A stretch of DNA of 64,000 nucleotides from an uncultured Oscillospiraceae bacterium (GCA_900544375.1 UQUZ01000007.1:1-64000), one strand, 5' to 3'. Counted from the stretch's first letter, positions 8,301 through 16,528 are shown. The notes: generated from the sequence alone by a model not told the origin. Made by a program: numbers and translations.

Positions 8301-9659
8301 ATGAAGAAGATGAAAAAGTGGATGGCAGTGTTTTTGACCTGCCTGATGCTCGTCCCGACCCTCGCGGCCTGCAAACGGGAAGAGGCTCCGGAGGGCAACA
8401 CAGGAAACAGCAATGCGGCCGGCAATGTCAATACGAATCTGAAGGGCACGGTTGATATCTTCCAATTTAAGGTGGAGATTAACGACGCGCTCAAAGCGGC
8501 AACGGAAACCTATATGAAAACGCACCCAAATGTGAAAATTAACCTAGAAACCGTGGGCGGCGGCTCAGATTATGGCGCAGCCCTCCGCACGAAGATGCAA
8601 AATGCGGATCAGCCTGAGATTTACAACGTCGGCGGACCGCAGGATGTGAAAGACTGGATTTCTAACCTGGAGGATTTAAGCGGCGAAGGCTGGACGAAAC
8701 ATGTGGTCGAGGGCCTGCTCGACGATGTGACGCAGGATGGCAAGGTTTACGGTATGCCCTATGCGATTGAGGGCTACGGCTTCGTTTATAATAAGGATAT
8801 CTTTGAGGCGGCGGGAATTGACGCATCAAAACTCAAGACCTATGACGAAATCGACAAGGCTTTTGGAGAGCTCAAGAGCAAAATTGATAAGGGCGAGCTC
8901 AAGGATAAATTCCCGGCACTGGAAGCCGTGCTGGAGTTCCCGGTCAAGGAGAAATGGGTCACCGGCCTTCACACCGGAAACATTGCTCTTGGACAGGAGT
9001 TTGACAGCAACAAACAGGCGTATGAGTCCAAAACACTGGATTTTAAATATGCCTCCCAGCTCAAGGATTTGATTGATTTACAGGTGAAGTACACCAAGCA
9101 CGCCAACAACCCGGCGGCGCTCAACGCAGTGGATTATTCAATGTCCGTCGGCGGAGGTTTGGCAATTGGACGTGTTGCGGCTGTGCAGCAGGGCAACTGG
9201 ATCTATCCGGAGGTCAAGGAGGTTGACCAGAAGCTGGCGGATCGCCTTGGCATGATTCCAATTCCGCTCAAGGGCGTCAGCGAGGGAAATATTCCGGTTG
9301 GCGTGCCGATGTACTGGTGCGTCAACAGCAAATCGTCTGATGCGGATAAAGCCTGCGCAAAAGATTTCCTCAACTGGCTCTATCAGTCGGAAGAGGGGAA
9401 AAAGATCGTCGTGGAGGAATTCAACTTCATTCCCGCTTATACGAATTATGGCGATATCAAGCCGAAGGATCCGCTGGGCGCTACGGTGAACGAGTATGCA
9501 AACGCGGGCAAAACAGCGCCCTGGGTCTTTATGGGCGAACCCACAGGCTGGGGTGAAAACACACTGGGAGCTTCGATTCAAAGCTATGTGTCAAAAAAGA
9601 CAACTTGGGATAAGCTGATCAGCGATGCAAAAGCAAAATGGGCATCTGACCGCAAGTAA
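8301..9659 (+). CDS. Sugar ABC transporter solute-binding lipoprotein
   Basis: A 452-residue extracytoplasmic binding protein of family 1 (oligosaccharide type). It has a lipoprotein signal peptide: charged MKKMKKW, a hydrophobic core, and lipobox LAAC with acylated Cys at residue 24, then a Gly/Asn-rich linker. The body has the usual features of the class, such as GMPYAIEGYGFVYNKDIFEAAGI around 150-170 and an aromatic-rich C-terminus. ATG 8301 has TGGAGG upstream; an in-frame ATG at 8253 lacks a ribosome site. It heads the transport operon 8301-12199. The ligand is unknown. Confidence 0.9.
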   Translation: MKKMKKWMAVFLTCLMLVPTLAACKREEAPEGNTGNSNAAGNVNTNLKGTVDIFQFKVEINDALKAATETYMKTHPNVKINLETVGGGSDYGAALRTKMQNADQPEIYNVGGPQDVKDWISNLEDLSGEGWTKHVVEGLLDDVTQDGKVYGMPYAIEGYGFVYNKDIFEAAGIDASKLKTYDEIDKAFGELKSKIDKGELKDKFPALEAVLEFPVKEKWVTGLHTGNIALGQEFDSNKQAYESKTLDFKYASQLKDLIDLQVKYTKHANNPAALNAVDYSMSVGGGLAIGRVAAVQQGNWIYPEVKEVDQKLADRLGMIPIPLKGVSEGNIPVGVPMYWCVNSKSSDADKACAKDFLNWLYQSEEGKKIVVEEFNFIPAYTNYGDIKPKDPLGATVNEYANAGKTAPWVFMGEPTGWGENTLGASIQSYVSKKTTWDKLISDAKAKWASDRK

Positions 9660-9661
9660 TG

Positions 9662-9715
9662 GCTGCGGTAAGGCGAGCCGCAGCGCCTTGGGCGGGGAAA
9701 GCCCGCCTGAGGCGC
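9662..9715 (+). repeat. Paired GC-rich hairpins between binding-protein and permease genes
   Basis: Two hairpins follow the binding-protein stop. The first pairs GCTGCGG (9662-9668) with CCGCAGC (9678-9684). The second pairs 9683-9696 with 9702-9715 over 14 bp including two G-U pairs. There is no T run. The position matches the REP-type elements that protect binding-protein mRNA and lower permease expression in other ABC operons (inference). A third GC-rich inverted repeat rich in GCCGC/GCGGC occupies about 9744-9790. Confidence 0.6.
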
Positions 9716-9806
9716 ATGCCGTTACATCCCGCCGCTGCAATCGGTGAATTCCGCCGATTCGTGCGGCGAATCCCGCCGCATTAGGCGGCGAGAGGAGGAA
9801 CCTTGT

Positions 9807-10673
9807 GTGAAAAAATCAAAATTGGGCTATTGGTGCTTCCTGCTGCCGTCACTGCTGGCGTTTCTCATCGTCGAGCTCATTCCGGCGGCAACAGGGCTCG
9901 GTTATTCCCTAACGGACTGGAACGGCATTTCCGGAGACGTTAATTTTGTCGGCCTTAAAAATTATCTGGAGGTTTTCCGCAGCGATCCGCAGTTCTGGCG
10001 GGCATTCGGGTTCACGGCGGTCTTTGCCGTGTGCGCCGTTATCAGCGTTAACCTAGTGGGGTTCTGCCTCGCGCTTCTAGTGACCTCCAAAATTAAGGGA
10101 ACAACGCTCATGCGCGGCGTGTTTTTTTTGCCGAATCTAATCGGCGGCATCCTGCTGGGCTTTACCTGGCAGTTTATCTTTGTGCAGGCCTTCGAGGCGC
10201 TTGGCAAAGCGACGGGGATCGCCTGGCTGCAAGGGTGGTTGTCGGATACGGCAACCTCCTTTGTCGGCCTGCTGATCGTGGTGACCTGGCAGCTTTCCGG
10301 CTATATGATGGTCATTTATATTGCACAGCTTCAAAACATCCCGGATAATCTTTTGGAGGCGGCGGAGATTGACGGCGCGAATAGCTGGCAGAAGCTCAGG
10401 AGCATAACCCTGCCGCTTGTTGCTCCCGCATTCACCGTGGGGCTTTTTCTCTCGCTATCCAATTGCTTTAAACTTTATGACCAAAACCTGGCGCTGACCA
10501 ATGGCGGACCCTTCGACTCCACAGAAATGATTGCGCTCAATATCTACAATACGGCTTTTCGATATAACGATCTAGGCCTTGCGCAGGCGAAAGCAGTTAT
10601 TTTCCTTGTCATCGTGGCGGCAATTGGGCTGACGCAGCTTTATTTCAGCAAACGGAAAGAGGTGGAGATGTAA
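9807..10673 (+). CDS. Sugar ABC permease, MalF/UgpA type
   Basis: A 288-residue inner membrane permease with six predicted helices and the permease EAA loop (EAAEIDGANSWQKLRSITLPL) near residues 185-205, the contact site for the ATPase. GTG 9807 is chosen because GAGAGGAGG lies just upstream and the N-terminus then begins with the typical KKSKLGYWCFLLPSLL. A longer frame from 9744 would start within the GC-rich repeat. It is followed by the second permease with a 1-bp stop/start overlap, so they are co-translated and form the heterodimeric channel. Confidence 0.9.
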   Translation: MKKSKLGYWCFLLPSLLAFLIVELIPAATGLGYSLTDWNGISGDVNFVGLKNYLEVFRSDPQFWRAFGFTAVFAVCAVISVNLVGFCLALLVTSKIKGTTLMRGVFFLPNLIGGILLGFTWQFIFVQAFEALGKATGIAWLQGWLSDTATSFVGLLIVVTWQLSGYMMVIYIAQLQNIPDNLLEAAEIDGANSWQKLRSITLPLVAPAFTVGLFLSLSNCFKLYDQNLALTNGGPFDSTEMIALNIYNTAFRYNDLGLAQAKAVIFLVIVAAIGLTQLYFSKRKEVEM

Positions 10674-11503
10674 TGACGGCAAAAAAAATCGGCCGGGGGC
10701 TTCTCACAGCTCTTGGGCTTGTGTTAGCGGCTTTTTTTATCTCTCCGATCCTGATACTGATCGTCAATTCCTTTAAATCTCTGAAGGATATCTATCTTGA
10801 TGTGCTCGCCCTGCCGAACCGGGAGACCTTTACGGCAAGCAATTACCCGCAAGCCTACGAAAAACTGGATTTTTTCACTTCGTTCGGCAATTCGCTTGCC
10901 ATTACGGTGAGCGCAATCGTGCTGCTCTTGATTTTTTGCTCCATGGCGGCATGGGTGCTTGCACGTTATAAAACAAAGATGAGTTCGTTTATTTTCTTGC
11001 TCTATGCGGCTGCAACGCTAATCCCCTTTCAATGCGTCATGCTACCGCTGATCCGCTTTATGGATGGGCTGAATTTGATGAACCGCCCCGGTTTGGTTTT
11101 TATGTATCTGGGTTTTGGATCGAGCCTCTCTATCATTCTGCTGCACGGTTTTATCAAAAATGTGCCAGTGGAGCTAGAGGAAGCGGCCCGCATCGACGGC
11201 TGCAACATGGTGCAAACCTTTTTCCTGATCGTTTTTCCGCTCTTGAAAACAATTCTCATCACTGTGGCGATTCTCAATGCAATGTGGCTCTGGAACGATT
11301 TTCTTCTGCCTCAGCTTGTCATCAATAAGCCAGGCTGGCAGACGCTGCCGCTGAAAACCTTTTTGTTCTTCGGTCAGTTTTCCAAGCGATGGGATCTCGC
11401 TACGGCGGGGCTGCTCATGTGTATGGCGCCGATCGTACTGTTTTATCTTTTCTGCCAGAAATATATTATCAAAGGCGTGACGGAAGGCGCAGTCAAGGGA
11501 TGA
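10673..11503 (+). CDS. Sugar ABC permease, MalG/UgpE type
   Basis: A 276-residue permease partner of the gene at 9807. The ATG overlaps the previous stop codon (TAATG). It has six hydrophobic helices and an EAA loop (EEAARIDGCNMVQTFFLIVFPL) near residues 165-190. Family proteins transfer the sugar from the lipoprotein through the membrane using the shared ATPase. The DUF624 gene follows after 15 bp. Confidence 0.9.
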   Translation: MTAKKIGRGLLTALGLVLAAFFISPILILIVNSFKSLKDIYLDVLALPNRETFTASNYPQAYEKLDFFTSFGNSLAITVSAIVLLLIFCSMAAWVLARYKTKMSSFIFLLYAAATLIPFQCVMLPLIRFMDGLNLMNRPGLVFMYLGFGSSLSIILLHGFIKNVPVELEEAARIDGCNMVQTFFLIVFPLLKTILITVAILNAMWLWNDFLLPQLVINKPGWQTLPLKTFLFFGQFSKRWDLATAGLLMCMAPIVLFYLFCQKYIIKGVTEGAVKG

Positions 11504-11518
11504 ATAGGAGGCGTCGCA

Positions 11519-12199
11519 TTGAATCTATACCATTTGATTTATGAAAGCACGGCTGGGCAGCCCGCCCGGCGCGAGCCCCGTACAGTAGTCGGGCGGATCC
11601 TGCGGGTTGTTTGGCGGGAAGGCTTGACGCTGATGAAACTCAACCTGCTCTTTCTGTGCGCTTGCTTGCCGGTGCTGACCATAGGCCCGGCGCTGGGAGC
11701 ACTTGCCGCAGTGATGGGAAGGCTCGTGCGGGATGAACCGGTTTTGCTTTGGCGTGATTATTGGGGGGCGTTCCGCAAAACGTTCCGGCCCTGCTTTTGG
11801 TCGGGGCTGATTGTAGGGGGCGGCGGGGCCGGATTAGGCGCTGCTGCGGCTGCGGCGATTCTCTTGTTGCCGGAAAGTGTCTGGCGATATGCCTTGGTGT
11901 GTGGGGCATGCGCAGTGTGGCTGATCCTGTGCGGCGCGGCAGTCTATCTCTTTGCGCTTCAGGGGGAAGGGGAAAGCGCGGCTTGGCGCAGAGCCTGGTT
12001 GCTTTCGCTTTGTTTTCCACAGCGTGCCTTGCCGTGTGCGCTGGGCGTTACAGCCACCCTGTTGGCGGGGATTCTTTTGGCGCCGTATTCTGTGCCGGTG
12101 GTCTTGCTGTTTCTCTGTTCCGGGGCGGCGCTTTCGGTGCGCTGCGTGCTGGAGAAGGATTTGCAGAAGGCTGAAAAGGTAAAATTCCCTTCTGAATGA
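11519..12199 (+). CDS. DUF624 (YesL-like) membrane protein
   Basis: A 226-residue membrane protein with about five helices. The N-terminal segment (FLCACLPVLTIGPALGAL after a basic amphipathic stretch) is the DUF624 hallmark. Such genes regularly accompany carbohydrate ABC importers of this class, but their role is unknown. Translation likely starts at TTG 11519, which has ATAGGAGGCG six bases upstream; no better ATG exists. It is the last gene of the transport operon; no clear terminator follows, only the strong promoter of the next unit. Confidence 0.75.
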   Translation: MNLYHLIYESTAGQPARREPRTVVGRILRVVWREGLTLMKLNLLFLCACLPVLTIGPALGALAAVMGRLVRDEPVLLWRDYWGAFRKTFRPCFWSGLIVGGGGAGLGAAAAAAILLLPESVWRYALVCGACAVWLILCGAAVYLFALQGEGESAAWRRAWLLSLCFPQRALPCALGVTATLLAGILLAPYSVPVVLLFLCSGAALSVRCVLEKDLQKAEKVKFPSE

Positions 12200-12228
12200 T
12201 TGACATGCCCTGTTGATTTGTTTATAAT
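12200..12228 (+). promoter_or_regulatory. Consensus sigma-A promoter of oadB-like operon
   Basis: TTGACA (12200-12205), 17-bp spacer, TATAAT (12223-12228): a perfect consensus match. Transcription should begin near 12235, giving a leader of about 187 nt before the coding start. Confidence 0.9.
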
Positions 12229-12234
12229 AAATCT

Positions 12235-12386
12235 GGTCAATAGGGGAGTAGTCGGCATCGCGGCGGCAAAGGTTGCGGTGCGGTTAAATCAACATCGTGG
12301 AGTACCCGGCTGCGCGTACTTCTGGTTTAGCATGAAATGACGAGACCTGTGTTTCGGGAGTTGAGGAACACAGGTCTCGTTTTTTA
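12235..12386 (+). ncRNA. yybP-ykoY-like (Mn2+) riboswitch candidate with expression platform
   Basis: The leader has the landmarks I know from yybP-ykoY RNAs. There is a 5' segment GGGGAGTAG (12243-12251). A helix pairs GCATCGC (12255-12261) with GCGGTGC (12275-12281). A second hairpin, AGTAC/GTACT (12301-12305 with 12316-12320), carries CCCGGC in its loop. A 3' segment GAGACCTGT (12342-12350) can pair with ATAGG (12240-12244) to close the structure. That 3' strand is also part of the left arm of the terminator at 12340-12380, so aptamer closure and termination exclude each other, as in manganese-activated ON switches. The family call is from memory of its conserved motifs; a covariance search would settle it. 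Confidence 0.6.
12340..12386 (+). terminator. Intrinsic terminator inside the leader (attenuator)
   Basis: A perfect 14-bp stem (12340-12353 with 12367-12380) is followed by a T run. It lies between a consensus promoter and the oadB-like gene, so it must be conditional for the gene to be expressed. Confidence 0.9.
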
Positions 12387-12421
12387 AATAACACTCCAAA
12401 AATACAGGGGGAATGTAACAA

Positions 12422-13552
12422 ATGAGCTTCCTTTGGGAAGGGCTGCTTGCGATTACCTGGCAGCAGGTCGTGATGTACATTGTGGGAGGCGTTCTGATCT
12501 ATCTTGCCATCTGCAAGGATTTTGAGCCTGCACTGCTGATGCCTATGGGCTTTGGCGCGATTCTGGTTAATCTGCCGTTTAGTGGCGTGCTCGATCAGAC
12601 GATGCAGGGCGTAGGAGAAACGCATGGTATTATCCAGTGGTTGTTCAATGTAGGAATTGAAACATCCGAAGCGTTACCAATCCTGCTGTTTATCGGCATC
12701 GGCGCAATGATTGATTTTGGCCCGCTGCTTTCCAATCCGAAAATGTTCCTCTTCGGCGCGGCAGCGCAGTTCGGCATTTTCTTTGCCATTGCTGCGGCTA
12801 CGCTTCTGGGCTTTGACTTAAAGGATGCCGCCTCCATCGGTATCATCGGTGCGGCGGACGGCCCTACCTCCATCCTTGTTTCTCAGGTGCTCGGTTCCAA
12901 ATACGTCGGTGCGATCGCTGTGGCGGCTTATTCCTACATGGCGCTGGTGCCCATTATTCAGCCCGTCGTCATCAAGGCGATCACCACAAAGAAGGAACGC
13001 CTCATTCGGATGCCGCACGTTAAGGCGAAAACGATTTCCAAGCGTACGCGCATCCTGTTCCCCATCCTAGTGACGCTCATCGCGGGCCTGGTGGCCCCCA
13101 TGTCCGTGTCTCTGGTCGGCTTTTTGATGTTCGGCAACCTTCTGCGTGAGTGCGGTGTGCTCAAGCGCCTGTCTGAAACAGCGCAGAATGAGTTTGCTAA
13201 TATTATCACCTTGTTGCTCGGCATTACAATCTCCTTCAGCATGCGCGCAGAACAGTTTGTTACGCTCAATACGCTGATGATTATTATTCTCGGCCTGTTT
13301 GCCTTTGTGTTCGATACCTTCGGCGGCGTTATGTTTGCAAAAATCCTCAATCTCTTCACGAAGAATAAAGTGAATCCAATGATCGGCGCGGCGGGTATTT
13401 CCGCTTTCCCGATGGCGGCGCGCGTGGTGCAGAAGATGGGCCTCGCGGAGGATAAGGAAAACCATCTGCTTATGGAGGCGGTCGGTGCGAACGTATCCGG
13501 CCAGATCGCATCCGTCGTGGCAGGCGGCGTAATCCTAGGCTTCTTTAAATAA
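12422..13552 (+). CDS. Sodium-pumping decarboxylase beta subunit homologue (OadB/GcdB/MmdB)
   Basis: A 376-residue integral membrane protein of the OadB/GcdB family, whose members couple carboxybiotin decarboxylation to Na+ export. Family landmarks are present: the N-terminal hydrophobic start, the Na+-site region GAADGPTSI (near residue 140) with its conserved Asp, GNLLRECGV, and the C-terminal AVGANVSGQIASVVAGG. About ten helices are predicted. It has a GGGGGA ribosome site and starts at ATG 12422. No alpha (carboxyltransferase) or biotin-carrier gene lies within the window; only a small one-helix protein follows. Combined with the metal-riboswitch-like leader, a role other than decarboxylation, for example cation export, is worth considering (inference). 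Confidence 0.85.
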   Translation: MSFLWEGLLAITWQQVVMYIVGGVLIYLAICKDFEPALLMPMGFGAILVNLPFSGVLDQTMQGVGETHGIIQWLFNVGIETSEALPILLFIGIGAMIDFGPLLSNPKMFLFGAAAQFGIFFAIAAATLLGFDLKDAASIGIIGAADGPTSILVSQVLGSKYVGAIAVAAYSYMALVPIIQPVVIKAITTKKERLIRMPHVKAKTISKRTRILFPILVTLIAGLVAPMSVSLVGFLMFGNLLRECGVLKRLSETAQNEFANIITLLLGITISFSMRAEQFVTLNTLMIIILGLFAFVFDTFGGVMFAKILNLFTKNKVNPMIGAAGISAFPMAARVVQKMGLAEDKENHLLMEAVGANVSGQIASVVAGGVILGFFK

Positions 13553-13573
13553 GGGCAGGAAAGGAGAATAACG

Positions 13574-13804
13574 ATGGCTGAATTCATGCTTTTATCGATC
13601 CCGTGGGCGGATCGGATGAATAATTTTATGACCTCGCTCGGCTTCATGGGCAAAGGGATGGGCGGTATTCTTGCTGTGATCCTGCTGATCACCCTCCTTG
13701 TGGTTCTGATTATGAAAGTGGAGCCGATGATCGCTCAAAAGGAGGAGGCACGCAGGGCAAAGAAGCTGGAAAAGCGTGCGCAGAAGGAAACCTCCGGGCA
13801 GTAA
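13574..13804 (+). CDS. Small single-helix membrane protein, possible OadG-like partner
   Basis: A 76-residue protein with an amphipathic N-terminus, one membrane helix (GGILAVILLITLLVVLIM, about residues 35-52) and a highly charged Lys/Glu-rich C-terminus, topology like the gamma/delta (OadG) subunits that anchor decarboxylase complexes. It begins 21 bp after the beta subunit with AAGGAG upstream and ends before a strong terminator, so the two form an operon. Sequence similarity to OadG is not obvious; assignment is from size, topology and neighbour. Confidence 0.6.
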   Translation: MAEFMLLSIPWADRMNNFMTSLGFMGKGMGGILAVILLITLLVVLIMKVEPMIAQKEEARRAKKLEKRAQKETSGQ

Positions 13805-13835
13805 AAGAGATAGAACGAAGCAATCATTCATTCGC

Positions 13836-13875
13836 CCGCCGCCGGAGCAAAAGAGGACTCCGGCGGCGGATTTTT
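13836..13875 (+). terminator. Intrinsic terminator of oadB-like operon
   Basis: A perfect 12-bp GC-rich stem (13836-13847 with 13858-13869) is followed by ATTTTTT. Confidence 0.9.
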
Positions 13876-13933
13876 TGCATTTTTACACGCTTTTGTGTAT
13901 ACTCGGTATCAGATGTGTAAGAAAGGGTGACGG

Positions 13934-14632
13934 ATGATGGATGCCTGCCGCATTTTGGTTGTGGAGGATGACTCCGATATCAATGCGCTGCTCTGCCGGA
14001 TTCTATCCGGCGCAGGCTACCGGGTGGACAGTGCATTTTCCGGCACGGAGGCGCAGCTGCGCCTGCAAATGGAAGAGTATGATCTTCTGCTCTTGGATTT
14101 AATGCTTCCAGGCCTTGCGGGGGAGGAGCTGATTGCCTGGCTGCGTGCGGAAAAGATGATGCCGGTGATCGTGCTGTCCGCCAAAGCGGGGCTCGATGCG
14201 CGCGTAAACGCGCTGCGGCTCGGTGCAGATGATTTTATCCAGAAGCCTTTTGAAAATGAAGAGGTGCTCGCCCGGGTGGAGGCGCAGCTCAGGCGGTGCA
14301 GGCTGTTTTCGCCTGCGCAGCAGTCTCACCGGCTGCATATCGGGCGGCTAATGTTGGATTCTGAAACGATGGAAGCGCAGGCAAACGGACGGAAGCTCGC
14401 GCTTACCGCGCGGGAGTTTGCCATTCTGGAGCTGATGATGCGTTATCCACGCCGTGTTTTCACGCGGGAGAATCTGTATGAGCAGATTTGGGGCGAGCCG
14501 TATTATGGGGAGGATAACACGGTAAACGTGCACATCTCCAACCTCCGTGCCAAGCTCCATAAGGCAGACCCGAAAGGGGAATATATCAAAACCGTTTGGG
14601 GGATTGGCTTTAAAATGGCGCAGGAGGATTGA
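13934..14632 (+). CDS. OmpR/PhoB-family response regulator
   Basis: A 232-residue regulator with an N-terminal receiver (acidic pair EDD at 11-13, phosphoacceptor D55 in LLLLDLMLPG, Lys in the IQKPF motif near 105) and a C-terminal winged helix (about 135-230, with REFAILELMMRYPRRVFTRENL). ATG 13934 follows GAAAGGGTG. Its likely partner kinase is at 16529, separated by an ABC exporter, an arrangement typical of antimicrobial peptide sensing/resistance modules. Candidate target repeats lie just downstream at 14676-14692. Confidence 0.9.
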   Translation: MMDACRILVVEDDSDINALLCRILSGAGYRVDSAFSGTEAQLRLQMEEYDLLLLDLMLPGLAGEELIAWLRAEKMMPVIVLSAKAGLDARVNALRLGADDFIQKPFENEEVLARVEAQLRRCRLFSPAQQSHRLHIGRLMLDSETMEAQANGRKLALTAREFAILELMMRYPRRVFTRENLYEQIWGEPYYGEDNTVNVHISNLRAKLHKADPKGEYIKTVWGIGFKMAQED

Positions 14633-14675
14633 CGTAGCTCGCCCGCAATAGGGGCGGCAGAAGAACAGCTTTGAT

Positions 14676-14730
14676 CTTTAAACTTTCTTTAAGCTTTTTT
14701 ATGCCTTTCTTGTTTTGAGGGCGGTATGCT
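14676..14730 (+). promoter_or_regulatory. Candidate response-regulator box and promoter for ABC exporter
   Basis: CTTTAA occurs twice, at 14676-14681 and 14687-14692, exactly 11 bp apart (one helical turn), the spacing favoured by OmpR/PhoB-type dimers. A -10-like TATGCT is at 14725-14730 and no good -35 is present, as in activator-dependent promoters. The ABC operon starts 56 bp later. Confidence 0.4.
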
Positions 14731-14785
14731 TTGTTTAGCCCCTGAGAGATGGGGCGCTTAGAATCAGGAAAGGTGATGAAGGAAT

Positions 14786-15715
14786 ATGGCGCAAACTTTA
14801 TTGGCAACCCGCCAGATCACAAAGCGCTATGGCTCCTCGGTGGCGGTGGATGGGGTTAGCCTCACGCTGCAAGAGGGGCAGATTTATGGCCTGGTTGGCC
14901 AAAACGGCGCGGGTAAAACGACCCTGATGCGGATGATGACCGGCCAGACGCTCCCCTCCTCCGGGGAATTGGAGCTGTTTGGTGAAACCTCGCCCCAGGG
15001 GATTGACCGCATGCGCGCAAATCTGGGAGCAGTGGTGGAAACGCCGAGCTTCTTTCCATTCTTTACGGCGCGGGAGAACTTAGAATACTACCGCCGCCAG
15101 CGCGGCATAGTGGGCAGGGGCTGCATTGACGATGCGCTCCGGCAGGTGGAGCTGGGCGATACGGGCAGCAAAAAATTTAAGGATTTTTCTCTCGGCATGA
15201 AGCAGCGGTTGGGGCTTGCGCTCGCGCTGCTGAACCGTCCCGCAATGCTGCTGCTTGACGAGCCGATCAACGGCCTTGATCCGATGGGGATCGCGCATTT
15301 TCGCACCCTTATTCAAAAGCTGTGCGAGGAGAACGGGGTAACGGTGCTTATCTCCAGCCATATATTGAGCGAGCTAGAAAGCTTTGCAACGTGCTATGGC
15401 TTTATCCACCGTGGCAAGCTCATTGAACAGATTTCTGAAAAGCTGCTGCGCGAGCGCTGCCGGGAGTGCCTGGAGCTCCTCGTGGACAGCACGGAAAAGG
15501 CCGCCGTTTCCATCGAACGAGAGCTTGGCTGCACAAATTATGAGATTTTACCAGGCGGCAAAATGCGGCTCTACGAGTATCTCGATGCGCCGGCAAAAGT
15601 GACGCATGTGCTGGCCTCCAACGGGGTGGAAATCTCCGGTGTCAACAACCAGGGGTCGAATCTGGAGGAATATTTCCTCTCGTTGATTGGAGAGGAGGGC
15701 GGGCAAGATGCTTAA
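14786..15715 (+). CDS. ABC-2 type exporter ATPase (bacitracin/lantibiotic immunity type)
   Basis: A 309-residue ATPase with Walker A GQNGAGKT (38-45), signature FSLGMKQRLGLALALL (near 135-150), Walker B LLLDEPINGLD and a C-terminal domain ending in the NNQGSNLEEYFLSLI segment typical of BcrA-like ATPases. ATG 14786 follows GAAAGGTGATGAAGG. It overlaps the permease start by 8 bp. Together with the flanking regulator and kinase it forms a four-gene sensing/efflux module; the substrate, probably an antimicrobial peptide, is inferred from architecture. Confidence 0.9.
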   Translation: MAQTLLATRQITKRYGSSVAVDGVSLTLQEGQIYGLVGQNGAGKTTLMRMMTGQTLPSSGELELFGETSPQGIDRMRANLGAVVETPSFFPFFTARENLEYYRRQRGIVGRGCIDDALRQVELGDTGSKKFKDFSLGMKQRLGLALALLNRPAMLLLDEPINGLDPMGIAHFRTLIQKLCEENGVTVLISSHILSELESFATCYGFIHRGKLIEQISEKLLRERCRECLELLVDSTEKAAVSIERELGCTNYEILPGGKMRLYEYLDAPAKVTHVLASNGVEISGVNNQGSNLEEYFLSLIGEEGGQDA

Positions 15716-16505
15716 CTATATCAGCAGCGAGCTTTATAAAACCTTCCGCCGGAAATATACGAAAATTGCGCTGGTAGTTATCGCGTTGCTTTGCATTGCG
15801 GGCAACGCATTGGTTCGCCTGACTTTTTCGATGGCGGGTACGCTGAATTCCGCCTATCCTTTTTATCTCGGCATTATGCTTATGCCAATGTGTTTTGCGC
15901 TTTTAACCATCGTAGTAGATGCAGTTTTTTCTGATGAATATAAGTATGGCACGTTGAAAAACACCATTTCGTTCGGCATCAGCCGTGCAGAGATTTATTT
16001 TGGCAAGCTGATTGTGGAGATCATCCTGATGCTGGTTACCATTGCGCTGGTGCTGGTGGTTTATACAGCAAGCGGGCTGTTTTTTTCACAGATCGGCGCA
16101 CATGGGGAGATCGAATGGCAGGCGGTACGCCTCTTCCTGGAGAAAACCGCGCTTTCCCTGCCACTGTGGCTCGGTATGCTCGGCATGCTAAATCTTTTGG
16201 CGTTCGCCTTCCGCAGCAATACGCTTTTCGGATTTGGCGCAATGCTACTGTTTTCCTTCCCTGGGCCGGTGCTCGGCCTGATGAGAGGCGTGGTGCCTGA
16301 GCTCAGCACGTTTTATAAGCTGACGATCACCAGGCAGTTTGAGCAGCTCACCGGCGGCGCGGGATTTATGCTGGGCGGCCCTGGGCCGGCGGCGCGCCCC
16401 GTGGAGCCGGAGCTCATTCCCTGGTGTCTTCTGGTGGGGCTGGCCTGGTTCATAGGCTCCTCTATCGCCGGATACCTGCTCTTCAGGCGCAGGGAGATTA
16501 AATAA
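15708..16505 (+). CDS. ABC-2 type exporter permease
   Basis: A 265-residue permease with six hydrophobic helices. It starts with the typical MLNYISSELYKTFRRKYT segment and ends with a basic motif RRREIK. I chose ATG 15708, preceded by GAGGAGGGCGGG, rather than the longer frame from TTG 15687, which would place the ribosome site inside the gene. The start overlaps the ATPase stop (translational coupling). It forms the membrane part of the exporter with the ATPase at 14786. Confidence 0.8.
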   Translation: MLNYISSELYKTFRRKYTKIALVVIALLCIAGNALVRLTFSMAGTLNSAYPFYLGIMLMPMCFALLTIVVDAVFSDEYKYGTLKNTISFGISRAEIYFGKLIVEIILMLVTIALVLVVYTASGLFFSQIGAHGEIEWQAVRLFLEKTALSLPLWLGMLGMLNLLAFAFRSNTLFGFGAMLLFSFPGPVLGLMRGVVPELSTFYKLTITRQFEQLTGGAGFMLGGPGPAARPVEPELIPWCLLVGLAWFIGSSIAGYLLFRRREIK

Positions 16506-16528
16506 AATGGAGAAGAGGGCGGTCATTT

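Noticed and set aside
13882..13903. TTTACA...TATACT as promoter of the response regulator at 13934
   Set aside because: The spacer is only 10 bp, too short for sigma-A.
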